Of a stretch of DNA of 11,871 bases, positions 1 through 11,200 are shown piece after piece (within the stretch, counting starts at the first letter, position 1; each line of letters begins with the position of its first letter). Source of the DNA: Phoronis ovalis (lineage: Eukaryota > Phoronida > Phoronidae). The translations under genes were made by a program, and so were the position numbers. The notes beneath the pieces are model-generated. The model was not told where the DNA came from. It worked only from the letters and a program-made list of their open reading frames with translations, and ran no database searches. The stretch is from positions 1 to 11,871 of the forward strand of contig JAOXYB010049625.1 of NCBI GenBank assembly GCA_028565635.1. Reading direction: 5' to 3'.

Positions 1-383
1 ACCTTGTTACCATTTAAAAACCATTTTTCGTATCTTCGCAGATAACCACCATTTCTAAATACTATTATTTTCGTTTTGTTCATATTTACTGTCAATTTCC
101 ATGTTTGGCAGTACCTTTCTAACTGTCCAATTAGTCTCTGCATTAACATTAACTCTGTAATTAACATTATGAAAGACTGAAGTTGGCACTTAGAGTTCTT
201 AAAAGTATGCAGCAAAAAGTAAGAAATAATAAAATTATCTTCTAGACGTTAGAACTTAACAAAAATGAAACATTGAAGCAGGCAGTTACAATTATGACCG
301 ATATTACCCTCTATAATAATAAACTTGAAATAATATTAAAACTCGCTGCTCATGAACAGTACTAGTTCGGACAGTCTCCTAGA
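1..383. other. Sequence downstream of the gene with nothing recognised
   Basis: AT-rich sequence without coding or RNA features that I can support. It ends with the left copy of the target duplication (376-383) of the MITE that follows. Confidence 0.5.
376..383. repeat. Left target-site duplication CTCCTAGA
   Basis: This octamer directly abuts the left tip of the 384-690 MITE and is repeated exactly at 691-698, the expected footprint of insertion. Confidence 0.85.
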
Positions 384-690
384 CCCGGGGGGCAGTCAAT
401 ACGCATGTTCCAACAAAATTTCGCGTGAAAGGGTGTGTTTTTCCAACCGACGGAGCGTAACGCGCGTTACGCACTTAGGGTCTGTTTTTGGTTAAAATCA
501 CGAAAAGGGGTGCTTTTTTTAGTGTGACTTCGTTAGGGGTATTTTTCCCCCAAAAATTAAGGGCGTATTTATTCAAAAAAATAACTTTCTTAGGGGTGTA
601 TTTTTTTACAGAATTTCACTTCGTTAGGGGCGTTTTTAAAAAGCCATGTTGGAACATGGGTACCCACTTTCATATTGATTGCCCCCCGGG
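384..690. mobile_element. 307-bp MITE with CCCGGGGGGCA tips
   Basis: The left tip is CCCGGGGGGCAGTCAATA and the right tip, read inward, is CCCGGGGGGCAATCAATA (17 of 18 match). Both arms then reach ATGTTCCAACA, the left arm lacking about 13 bases present in the right one. The flanks are a perfect 8-bp duplication, CTCCTAGA. It is too short for a transposase, and the open frame inside it looks like chance. The 8-bp duplication fits the hAT or P superfamilies; I cannot choose between them. The interior has degenerate repeats of GGGGYGTATTTTT and a perfect palindrome. Confidence 0.87.
474..638 (+). repeat. Degenerate ~28-bp tandem repeat inside the MITE
   Basis: About six copies of a TTAGGGGTGTATTTTT-like unit start near 474, 503, 527, 556, 583 and 617, spaced 24 to 34 bases apart. 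Three keep the fuller ACTTCGTTAGGGG or close variant. They form the interior of the MITE between its two arms. Confidence 0.6.
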
Positions 691-698
691 CTCCTAGA
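691..698. repeat. Right target-site duplication CTCCTAGA
   Basis: Exact copy of 376-383, directly abutting the right tip CCCGGG of the MITE. Confidence 0.85.
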
Positions 699-1421
699 TA
701 CAAGACTAGTTTACAATTAACTTAACTGTGACAGCTAGATGGCTTCAAACAGGCAGCTGAACATTGAACCCAACGTAACTATCGGTCTATGAAGTATACG
801 TGAAGTATTCCGCACAGTTCGAGCGTATACATTATCAAGGTAGTGGTTATATTTTACAAGGGAAATAATTAAAGGTCCGAAATTAGGCATATTTACCATT
901 AGCAGTTTCTGCTGTATGAATCCAATGTATTCAAACTATCAACAGTTTCCACTGTTTATTACATATGCAAGTTCTTAAACAAAAGTCAAACTATGCGAGA
1001 TTAATCATCGTTCGAAACAATATGATCCCTAACTAGAAATTGTTTATACTGATTTGATCTACATGGTAGCCAAAATTGTAAACGGATGATTATTTTTTTC
1101 GTATCTTCTGTGATTTGCAAACATTATCAGTATAGCTTTCATGAAGCAGTTTTAAATAGTTTGTAAAAATGTAGAAATAATGTCTCAAAACCAATTTTAC
1201 AAAAAATGCACGGGGCGTCAAATACAAAATCACTAGTTTTACTCTTCATTTTTTTGTTGAAAATTCAAATCATTTTCATATCTTCGTTATAATATCAGGC
1301 AGCTTGTGTACAACAGGCGATTTTTTCATTATACTGAATTATGTTAAATCAGATGTATAGGTTTGGTCGTGAACTGATTGTTCAAAGAAGAAACTAATGC
1401 AATATTTGATGCAGCGATTTT
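699..1421. other. Downstream intergenic sequence, nothing recognised
   Basis: AT-rich sequence between the MITE and the possible polyadenylation signal. No open frame with family resemblance, no cysteine-patterned exon on the minus strand and no clear repeat was found. Further exons of the gene could in principle be hidden here. Confidence 0.45.
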
Positions 1422-1427
1422 TTTATT
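1422..1427 (-). terminator. Possible polyadenylation signal AATAAA
   Basis: AATAAA reads on the minus strand here, 44 bases past the TAA of candidate exon Q. In AT-rich DNA this hexamer is common, so it only gains weight from its position. Confidence 0.35.
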
Positions 1428-1470
1428 TTATATATAACCATTTAAATTTAACCAATAGTTTCATATCCAA

Positions 1471-1560
1471 TTATTTTTTCGGATTGTTTACTTCATAACT
1501 CTTGCGTGGCTCGTTCGTTTTAGTATCATGTTTTTCTGTCTTCACGTTATGAATGGACAC
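1471..1560 (-). CDS. VWDE: Exon Q: candidate terminal exon with stop codon
   Basis: A strong acceptor (tttgttttgtatttgtag) precedes 29 codons and TAA. The frame 0 product, VSIHNVKTEKHDTKTNEPRK then SYEVNNPKK, is hydrophilic and lysine-rich, like a tail. A polyadenylation signal follows about 45 bases after the stop. It fits exon P only if P ends at the inner donor 2205; after the longer P (phase 1) this exon hits a stop within four codons. No family similarity is recognised, so it could be chance. Confidence 0.38.
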   Translation of the reverse strand: MSIHNVKTEKHDTKTNEPRKSYEVNNPKK

Positions 1561-2170
1561 CTACAAATACAAAACAAAGAAGACACGATGTCAAGAAACC
1601 TTAAAGTTTAATGTTCATGTAAATAAAGTAGCCGGTTGACGTAATGGAACAATTAACCGGTCGCGTACAGAACTAGAAACGGTGTCCATTTCCTAACAGA
1701 AACGTATTATGTACATAAATTAAATCAGTGATGTTTGCATGAACTCATGAAATTATTTATCATTTCCTACCTATTTGTACGATGACTCATCCTATCTCTA
1801 GCGCACATTTTCTTACTTATAATGCAATTACACACTTTGTTGTGTTGTTGAAAGCCGGAGATAAAATTTCGTTTTTTATATTCTCCAACTATAGAAATAT
1901 TCCCGTAAGTCATTTTTAAGTATTGAACTTCGTGTTGAATGTACTTATATTACCTTTGTAAAAGTTCAATTACGAAAACCGTTAAACATGTACATTCTTA
2001 ATAATTTGTTATACAAACTTTGAACGAAATGATTTTTTTTGGTCGACTACATTATATTAAAAATATTATACGGTACTCTTATTTTACGTAATGCCTTATT
2101 CATACTACAACATGTTAAACTGATCTGCATTTATAATCCTTCATGTATTTTCGAGGCAGTAAACCTGTAC
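1561..2170 (-). other. Last intron or 3' region of the gene, unresolved
   Basis: Lies between exon P and candidate exon Q. It should contain a further exon if P ends at 2171 in phase 1, but no convincing one was found and no transmembrane-like exon is visible. A spliceable stretch at 1817-1888 (after tttctatag, before gtaaga) has no family resemblance and the wrong exit phase for Q. Confidence 0.5.
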
Positions 2171-2288
2171 CTCCTGCAGCATCTACCCAGTGTCTGGTGC
2201 TTACGGAGGGTTGGCAGAACAAGGTGGAATCGTTAAGATTCGAATCGCCTGCACTGAAACATTGTCCATGGATAATGCAGATATTTGC
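2171..2288 (-). CDS. VWDE: Exon P: CQPSVSTRHW segment, last well-supported exon
   Basis: The acceptor is gttatattttag. The exon reads ANICIIHGQCFSAGDSNL, then NDSTLFCQPSVSTRHWV and DAAG. The C...GxC...GD.N.....C.PS.ST..W pattern ends the VWDE cysteine module. I place the end at donor gtacag (phase 1). An inner donor TCC|gtaagc (exon end 2205, phase 0) is a better splice match and joins in frame to the candidate exon Q, but drops the conserved STRHW stretch. Without splicing the frame runs 18 further residues to a TAA at 2115-2117. Confidence 0.83.
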
Positions 2289-5200
2289 CTAAAATATAAC
2301 GAACGGTTTGATCATTTATGACGTTCCTGGTAATTTATTAGCTAGTTATTAATAAACAACCGATATTAATAAATAAATGTAAAGCTTTTACGAAGTATTA
2401 CTTTAGGGGAATAATAGGAACTCTCATGTGTGCACGTACCTTCTCCTTACATAAACCATCTGGCGTGCAATCGACACATTGCGATTTGAAGAAAGTGAAC
2501 GATTTTGACTCACTGAATAATTTTCTGTCGTTTGTAATGGAAATCTTTACCGTATTCATAGACTGCCCTGAAAATTTACGTAAGTTGCTTAAATAAGTTG
2601 GATATTCATTTTCAACGTGAGCTATAAAATACAATTATAAATGTAATTTCGTTTCACACAACTTCTAAATAAAGAATACAATAAATCAGGACATTTTAAG
2701 TGGAGTTTATATAATTAGGAAATCTTGCAATTACTACATGTAAGTTTCTGATAATTCAGATACCTGTAAGAACATCAAATCCGGGTGGAACGTTGCAGGC
2801 TATCTCCCTAAAACTCTTAAATTCGGCCTTCTTCTCAGCTTTTGCAACGTCCTGTAATGTACGCAAATTTATTATGTTCTATGTTGCGGTTATACTATAA
2901 CTATTTTTTTTTCAGAGGATAGCAGTGTAATGGACAGGTTTGAGTATGAAATTGTTATTGGGAGTTACATTACTTAAATTATACACTTCCACTTTCTTCT
3001 AATTTTTTTTGTAAGTTATAGGGTGTGGTGGTTTATAGACTTTTTCGTGATTCAAGAGGTTAAGAAGTGATTAAGCTGGTATGATTTGATTACACTGCTG
3101 GTTACTAGCTCGATTTTGAAAGAGCAGATTGAAACAATAATCGCTTTACACTTTCCTCAAAACGACATGACAACTCATCATTTTCTTGTATGTTATCAGC
3201 AATCACAAGAATGGACGTACATGGTTCCTTCTCTACATCGCAGTTATTTTTGCTGAAAAAATTATGGAACATTATTACCAGTTTTATGTCTTCTTCACAG
3301 CATTTGTGCAATGTGTTTCTTTTATTCATGTTTTTTTATGTGTACTATAAAACCAACATTCCATTGCTTGACAATGTCAAAGCGGAGGTAGGTGTTTATG
3401 CAGCTTTGTACCATAAATTATGCTTTAAATATATATATCACTTTATAAAGTATCCCCTATATTTTTCAAAATATTGCATTATGTTATTCATTGTTATTCA
3501 TTATTATACATACGTCCCTTAAATAAATTGATATCGTAAATTGTCTAGTGTTTTAACTGTATAACAACTTGAAAAAGTCAAATTTAAGAAGAAATGTCAC
3601 AGATTATATATAAAACGCGTTATGTCAATGCCCGTATCTTCTCAACTAACGTCTGGGCGTAACTATAGTCAATTGTTGTTATGTTCCTTCAATTTAACAA
3701 GAGCGAAATTAATACGTATACGTCTTTAAACTTTTGACAAATCGACATCAGTTTTTCTCTCTGTGTGATTGACCTATTTCAATAGCTACCTTTTTAGTCC
3801 ACTGTTATACCTATTATTGTAAGCTGCAATTTGATTGATGTCAATACTTTCGCGGGCACTTTATATATAAATAAAGGGATTATCGTTCTTCTATGTTTCG
3901 AAATATTGAACGAAAATTGACTATGATCAGTAAACAGACGTTAGTTGAGAGGGTACCGAGCACTAACGGATGGATTTATTCAGACTGTGACCAATCCATG
4001 CAGGTTTGATCAAAAATAGTGACGGAGGTTATTCCTATATACTAGGGATAACATAATATATGGAATATTATGTTGCAAATACATTAAAATTTAATCAATA
4101 AAAATTAGACGCTGTGGCGATAGAAAATACGGCTTGAAATATACTTTGTATGAAATAGACGCCTTAAAATTATATGAACTTACTAAACAAAGTCGATGAA
4201 TGTAGGGGCTTTCCTTGATTCAAATGAACAGTCTTCTGTATCAAAACCATCATCGCAATAGCATGTTCCTTGATAACATATTCCATGGTTGCTACATTGA
4301 TTTGGACAAAATGTTTTCGTTGATTCACCGGGTAGGTTAACTTGTCCATCGTTGTCTACTGGTGACAAATCGTTGTCGATGATTGCATTTATACACTGGG
4401 TGTCGAGTGCATTCGTAGCTGATTGTGTCATCTCAAAACTGTCAGTATACTATAAACCAGTATGAAACTCATAAAAATCAAATTAAATGGATAATGGATA
4501 ATGGTGCAGCTGGAAATGAGACCAGTATACAGTACATTGATATCAGTCTAACTAAATCTAGCTGTTGGTATTCCAATCCTCCTTAATTTGGAGGAGCGGA
4601 ACACCAACTGATGGATTTATTCAGTCTGTATGTATATCTGCTTTGGCGATCAAATGATAAACCTAGTACTGTTGCAAATTAGATAAAATATTACCAAACA
4701 CAAGTTGTAGTGCAAGGTATCGGAACTTTGCAGTCTTTCGTAAGTAAGAGTTACATTTACATTTGTATTCATGTCTTAGCACGTTAAAAGGCATTCGCAG
4801 TTTTATTTTATTATAGTGCTTGAATCAACCGCAAATCATTAATACCCTGTTGAAATATTTGAAAATAAAATATGTGATATATGCAATTTGGTACTCTAAA
4901 AGTCACGACAACAACAATTTACTAGTATAAACTAATACCAAGATGTCACTGATGCAACTTTCAATAAAACTTGTTTTGTTTAATCTTGTAGCATTGAAAC
5001 ATATGTCGGCTTTTTGGCCGGTAAACAGGTTCATGCAATGCAGTTTTGCTTCTGCTTCCGTTATTCCACTCTGTGTAGGCCAGTTGATAACATCGCGTTT
5101 GGAAACTGAAATATTGTTAATGAGCGTAATTACTTTTTTCACGTAATTTGTTATTTTACTAAAATAAAACTATATACATATTAAGCACATAGTATTGCAC

Positions 5201-8200
5201 ACTATTTTGCTATACATAGTGGCTAGGTGTGATTGTCATATTTCACTATAGCTAAGTCCACTGCTATTTAACTTGCAATTTGATTGGTTTGAGAATTTGC
5301 CTTGGTTTTATATATAAATAAAGGGATTATCGTTCTTTTTGTTCGAGGAAATAAACGAAAATAAAGCGGTCAACCCCAGATGAGAAGATATGGAACGCTA
5401 ACGGATGGATTTATTCAAACTACTACATGTATATATACCTCTGTAATTAGTCATTGCTTGCTCCATTGTTGCCTGTTGGCGGTACGTACTTCTGCGACCC
5501 CGTTGTCTGAGTTTCAAACTGTCTGTCACTTCCATCCAGCGGTGATCAGCTTTATCTCGCTATTAAAGAATAAAATGTAAGTTACGTAACCGATCTAAAC
5601 TAATCTATATCATCGAAAAAAAGGTAACATTATCATATAGCGATCTCATAACATAACGAGTACGCTAACATGTGTTGTAACCGTACAAACTTGATAGAAA
5701 TAGAAATCATATCAAATTACAAGAAATCCTTATACTCATCATTTAGCACATCCGGGACATTAGTCTATAGTTCTAGTGGGGTTCTAGCTTCCGTAGGGAA
5801 AAACAATAAAAATGGAATCGGATCAAAATTAGAATCACGAACGGGATATTGCAGTAGTACAAAACGTAAAGATGACATACAGTAATTTGTGGACTCGTGT
5901 AAGCATTAGTTGTACTACAATCCATTGTTCCATCTTGAGGACATCTGCACAAAGGTTTAAGAACTTTTTTTGCAGTTCCAGGTGGTACATTGGTGTTAGA
6001 TAGAAGAGATTTCTTGCCAACTCTGGAAACAAATTTGGTTGAAAATATTGATTTCAGAAATTAATGGACTGGTCCCAGCATAAAAATAACTACATGTATT
6101 TTCATATTTTCCAATCTTTCCACTAATGTTATAATTCAGCCAGAGCAGTGTTTGTTAGGATTACTTCTAATCTCCTTGGTTTCCTAGGTTATTTTTGAAT
6201 CCACATTGTTAATGTTATCACTGTTTCAAATTATCACATATAAAGGATTAGAATATTAAGTTAAATGAAATATCTTACTTTTGATAGCATTTTAAATATT
6301 TTTTAAAAATCGACCGTTTCGCAAAATGGCTCAAAATTGGGAATGGCACGTCATAAAACCCCCGGAATTTTATTCATGTATAACGGCCCCGGACTGAATT
6401 TGCAGGAAAAGGAAACAGTGAAAATGCTACTACTACATATACGTGTACGAGACACTATAAATATGAATATCGAACACCGTGAACTGATACCTTTGTTTTT
6501 CTTTATAAAATAATAAATTGCAGCTAAACTTTTTCAACCTCTCCAATAAATAAAAGTTAAAAAACTCACTTCCATTCGTTAAAGAATTCGTCTGGGAAAT
6601 TTTGGCGACGAGGTGTAATTTTGTTTCCCTTAGGTCCAACAAAATCATCTGTTGAAATGCCATTTGCATTACCACACACTCCCTTTACATTTTCATCTTT
6701 CTTTGCCTTTTGTAAATTAACGTTCATATAAAGCTTTCGTCTATGCACGGATGTTTGTGCGCTAATGTAATTGCCAGAAGGAGTGTATACCTAGAGTTAA
6801 TTATGGAACAATTAGAGGATGCAAGTGTAAACAAATATTTAAATCCAAAGTGTTTACATGGTAAAGATATCAGAATGACAAAGCTGCATGTATGTCGTAA
6901 TAATTTTTACTCCTTGCATAGCGCTTGGCATAACAATCGTTGAAATAATGATCAAGGTCATTCAAGCAATGGTTAAAAACAAAACTGTCACTTATGGGAA
7001 AAATTACAATAATTTGCACTACCAAAATTTATAGTATTCCTGATTTCTGCTCTCTTTCTACTTACTGAAGTTATGCATACATGTTTTATAAATTTATTTG
7101 GGATGGTAAACCTGACAAGAACAGTGATAGCAGATTATGATAAAGAAGACTTCAAAATGATTCATCTGGTAACTTTTTGTTAATTGGATTAAAAGACGGT
7201 TAATGGATGAAAAGGCTTATTTTATACCTAAAATATAATAACTTCAAACAGCTAGGAAAAATAAATATCTGGGATGGTAATTTTAATCCTGACGAACACT
7301 TTGTCAATTTAATGCAGAATATGTTTGTACGAGACGTTCTGATAGCAAGGGGACACTATAACTTTAATGAAAGTAATGATAATATTAAAAAGGTTTTGAA
7401 CAATCATTGTGGTATAATTCACATATTCGTGTTAATAATCAACCTGTGTACTATCATAAACGGGCATTGCCTGGAACTACTAAAGTTATAGACCTGATAA
7501 GGGAAGATGGCAATTTTCTTAGCTATCACGATTTTGTACAGGGTTACCAGCTACGCACCTATTTTGTAAGATATTTTGGTTTGATCGGTGTGATACCTTC
7601 CCGATAGAAGTATAGTGTTCAAGATCATAGTCGACCCGGATAACACTATACACATGCTAATCTCGTAACACTTTGTGCATGCAAGAAAGAGTGTAGTGAT
7701 TTATATAAGAATTCTTTTGGAAGATAAATGAATAAATGGTTAAAAAGTTTATAAACATTTATAATAAATTTTTAGTGAAATTGTCAATAAAAAAAGCTGA
7801 TCCCTGATTGGTCAAAAGTTTAATGCCGTTTTCTTTCGCTCTTGCTAAATTGAAGGATTATAACGATAAATGATTATGGCTATAGCCAGACATTAGATAA
7901 GAAGGTAGGGAACACTCACGGATGGATGTATTCAGACTGGGGGACACCTTGAGTTCAACAGGAAACAAATATCAGTGACCGCAACTATTGTCAACGACAA
8001 ATCAGAATACCGGTACGCATAATAATAAATACATAAAAATATATTAATTGGAAGTTGTAAAATTTGACTATAAAACTCATAAACTTATTTTTGGATATTA
8101 CTCTATACCTTATACTCTTTGCCATTTCGTGATTTGAATATCCTAAAGCCATCGTTACTGGATTTTGAATCGTATACAATTTGTGGAAAACCACGGCAGA

Positions 8201-11200
8201 CATCTACTTTAACAACATCCACCCCATCTCTCACGGCAAACGCGCATATACAAGACGCTCTTCCACAGCGAGTATGGCGTACTTGAACCTGAAATATACG
8301 TAGTCTGAACGAACGTACTGTTATCATTAATTCTTTGTAACCAGTAGGGATCATTTATAAACACCTGAAATCATGATTAGGTTCAAGTCAAATATAGTAC
8401 ATCCCCTTCACATACTAGGTCTACAGGACACTTGCCATATGAAAGGAAACATTGATGAAGACAGAGAGCTTTGACGAAATTCAGTGTTTTTTAGACAAAC
8501 TCGATTAAAGAGACACTATAATATTACAAACCTCTTTAAAGAAATCAGTACATACCTCAGCGTCATCGTCTTTGTTGGTGTACATCACGTATTCACCAAC
8601 TTGATAATTGTTATACTGTCTAAAACACGAAACATAGTGCATTTACGTCACAATTCAAGAAGGCTAAGATGCATATGCAAATATTTGCATAATACGTTAA
8701 AAAATACGACAGTATTGTCGCAACTTCTGTTATTCTGTTTGTCCTTGTCATTCTCAATTTTAGGAGTATCGTGAAAATGATAAGTTTGCTCTCTGTGTAT
8801 ATGTTCTCAATAACCAGAAACTGACGATTTCCCGTCTCTGTGATCTAGAATATGTTTTACAAATCCTAGTTGTGGTAGAAAGGAATATTTAGCTGTTCCA
8901 GTATGCTACTGGTATGCTTCAATTAAATTTAAAATTTAAAAAGACCTACCCGCTGCTGTCAAAAGATTTGTAATGCGGATCACCCCAAGGAGTACACGTC
9001 TTGGTTTCATTTTTTATTGTTTCAATCTGCAACAGAAGTGTAAACGCTCTCTGTTGTAAATTTAAACTAGCATTGTTACACCGTAAAATGAAATATAATC
9101 ATTACATTGATATTTCGCATTTTTAGTTTAGTCAAAATAATAGTACGCGTTCTTCAAAACTACTCGACATACAAACAAAACACATTTGCCAGTACTGTGA
9201 AATATTTTTACGCCGATTTCTCTTTTTATGATGTATAATTAAGTCACATCATTGGTCTTACGATCTCACATAAAACTGTGTAAAAATATAGAAATATAAA
9301 ATACCGACACTCCAGGAAAAGTATAAAATGGCTTTGCTCTCTTTCTATTCTTCTGATTCCTGACCTGAATACTCAGATTTACAACTTTACTCTTTTGTCG
9401 ACCGTTATTATAATTTTGAACAGTATTCAGCTTGAACTTAGTCTTTGCCAAGTTATTTTCTGCGTTCCACTTGATTTGGTTTAATTGTTGTTGACATGAA
9501 TCTTCAACTGCTAAAACTGAAAATATTAACATGGACGTTAGTAGGGAATTATAACAATTAGAAGAAGCAGTTAGAACTAGAACGAAGACAACAACAGGCT
9601 CAATAAATACAAAAATAAAACAGTACTGTAGTAATATTAACAGAAAGAAAAACATAGCACCACTGATCGAAAGCATAACATTGCTTATTTGCCTATGCGC
9701 CAGCCAATTTTGGCTCCTTGGGTACACCAGAGCTGCCACCGGGAATGCTTATTAAACATCCATTGATTAAAGGCCTAAAATGGTCTAGTGTGGAGAATTT
9801 ACATTGAGCACAGATTCAGTTCGTTGAGCTCAGGTCCTTGTTCGACCAGTCTGGATAAATCCATCTGTTAGCGTTCCGCACCTTCTCAAAAAACTAACGT
9901 TTGGGGTTAACCATAGTCAATTTGTGTTATATTCTTTCAATTTAACAAGAGCGAAATAATTACGTCATTAAACTTTTGCCAACCAAGATAAGCCCTTCTC
10001 TCGGTGTGATCCATCGTCGCCTAACACGTCTATTCTATCATGATGACTCACTCTGAATAGGTACCGCCGGGGAGCTTGTTTTTTGCTTAGCGGACTATAG
10101 ATAAACTCTGGCAGCACAGAATATATGTGATCGACTCCCTGCCCGCTTAGTCCACTGTTATACCTGTTATGGTAAGCTGCAATTTTATTGGTGTCAACAA
10201 TTTCGTGACAGTTTATATAGAAATAAAGGGATATTATCGTTTTTCTGCTTTTCGAGATAATAAACAAAAATTGACTATGGTTAAGCCCAGACATTAGTTG
10301 AAAAGGTACGGATCACTAACGGATGAGTTTATTTAGACAGATGTTCGACGAACTTGGTACTCCGGACTTGGTACGTTTTTAATGTACATTCTCCGTGCTA
10401 GACGATTTTAGGTCTTAATCGGAGGTTATTAGGAAGCGCTGTATGCAGTGAATCTGTGATTCGTTGTCAACGTTAAGTTAAAAAAAGACACAGTACTTGT
10501 CATACTCATTAGAAACGTATTATATTGTACATTAATAATGTCGGAGCCAATATTCTCACTTACGTTTGGGATCACTAACAAGTAAATCCATTTCGCAGGT
10601 ATCACCGTCATCACAAATCAAAGGTACCGTCGATTCTACTATCACTTCAGTAGGTGCTTTTTCAGATTCGTAAACTTGTGATCTACTTGAATATGCCTAA
10701 ATTTTTGTAACGTAACAGAAGATGCCAATATTTACCACCTATTTAAGTAGCTAAAAGAGACTGTTCAAAATATTTTGCTTTCTTGCTACCAGCAAAGACA
10801 TTTGTGGGAAGTTCTGTGAATAAACCAAGATTACTTATAAAAGGACAAACTTTAACATAATTTTCACATCTTTGGCTTTGTAGTGTTTATAGTAGCTTCG
10901 TCCATCAATTTACGTGAACAAATCGTAGTTCATTACAAACTAAAATAGTTTCCGATAAACAAATAACAAACTGCAAGAATTACAGAATTAATATTTCTTT
11001 ATCAACTCTATTGCTACGTTATCATAAACAATGTGAATTGGCGTTATCAAAATATGAGCAGGTACAATAAAAATTATTTTATCCGGCTGCCTTCTACATG
11101 CTCTTATGTCTACTATGTGAACTGTAGAGTTCCAAATATAAACTTATATCATTACCCTGAGTTCCAGTGGGTATGCATTCGAGGGTAAAGATGCACCAGT

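Larger units (their letters stand above)
6791..8108 (-). other. Largest intron (G-H), with LINE remnant and MITE fragment
   Basis: This 1318-bp intron splits the vWD domain between exons G and H. It contains the LINE remnant (about 6964-7607, plus strand), a hairpin just after it, and a MITE fragment (7798-7939). The first 170 bases have no recognised content. Confidence 0.8.
9517..10563 (-). other. Intron C-D with a complete MITE
   Basis: A 1047-bp intron, nearly half of it the complete hAT-like MITE at 9847-10341. The part next to exon D reads as a hydrophobic open frame on the minus strand, which I take as the pyrimidine-rich acceptor side. Confidence 0.75.

Noticed and set aside
488-697. 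Open frame across the CCCGGGGGG MITE
   Set aside because: It follows the tandem repeats and runs out through the transposon tip; no protein resemblance.
1817-1888. Possible extra exon after tttctatag and before gtaaga, entering in phase 1
   Set aside because: No family resemblance, and its exit phase does not fit candidate exon Q.
3190-3522. 110-residue hydrophobic open frame on the plus strand
   Set aside because: It overlaps exon M on the opposite strand and then runs through AT-rich intron; no recognisable domain.
5670-6032. Open frames on both strands around exon I
   Set aside because: They are other frames over intron I-J and exon I; only the exon I frame carries the family pattern.
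8375-8392. GGTTCAAGTC, resembling a tRNA or SINE B box
   Set aside because: No matching A box or cloverleaf upstream and no A-rich tail or duplication.
8506-8538. Inverted repeat TTAAAGAG / CTCTTTAA in intron F-G
   Set aside because: Eight bases in AT-rich DNA is within chance and it has no transposon-like flanks.
8484-8774. 96-residue plus-strand open frame
   Set aside because: It is antisense to exon F and its flanking introns and has no recognised similarity.
9517-9739. Strongly hydrophobic minus-strand reading directly upstream of exon D, like a membrane protein start
   Set aside because: It is the pyrimidine-rich intron side of the exon D acceptor; the exon phase fits exon C and the family has no membrane segment here.
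3634-10341. Repeated 20-30 base motifs considered as a CRISPR-like array
   Set aside because: They are terminal arms of a MITE, irregularly spaced, in both orientations and in a eukaryotic gene.
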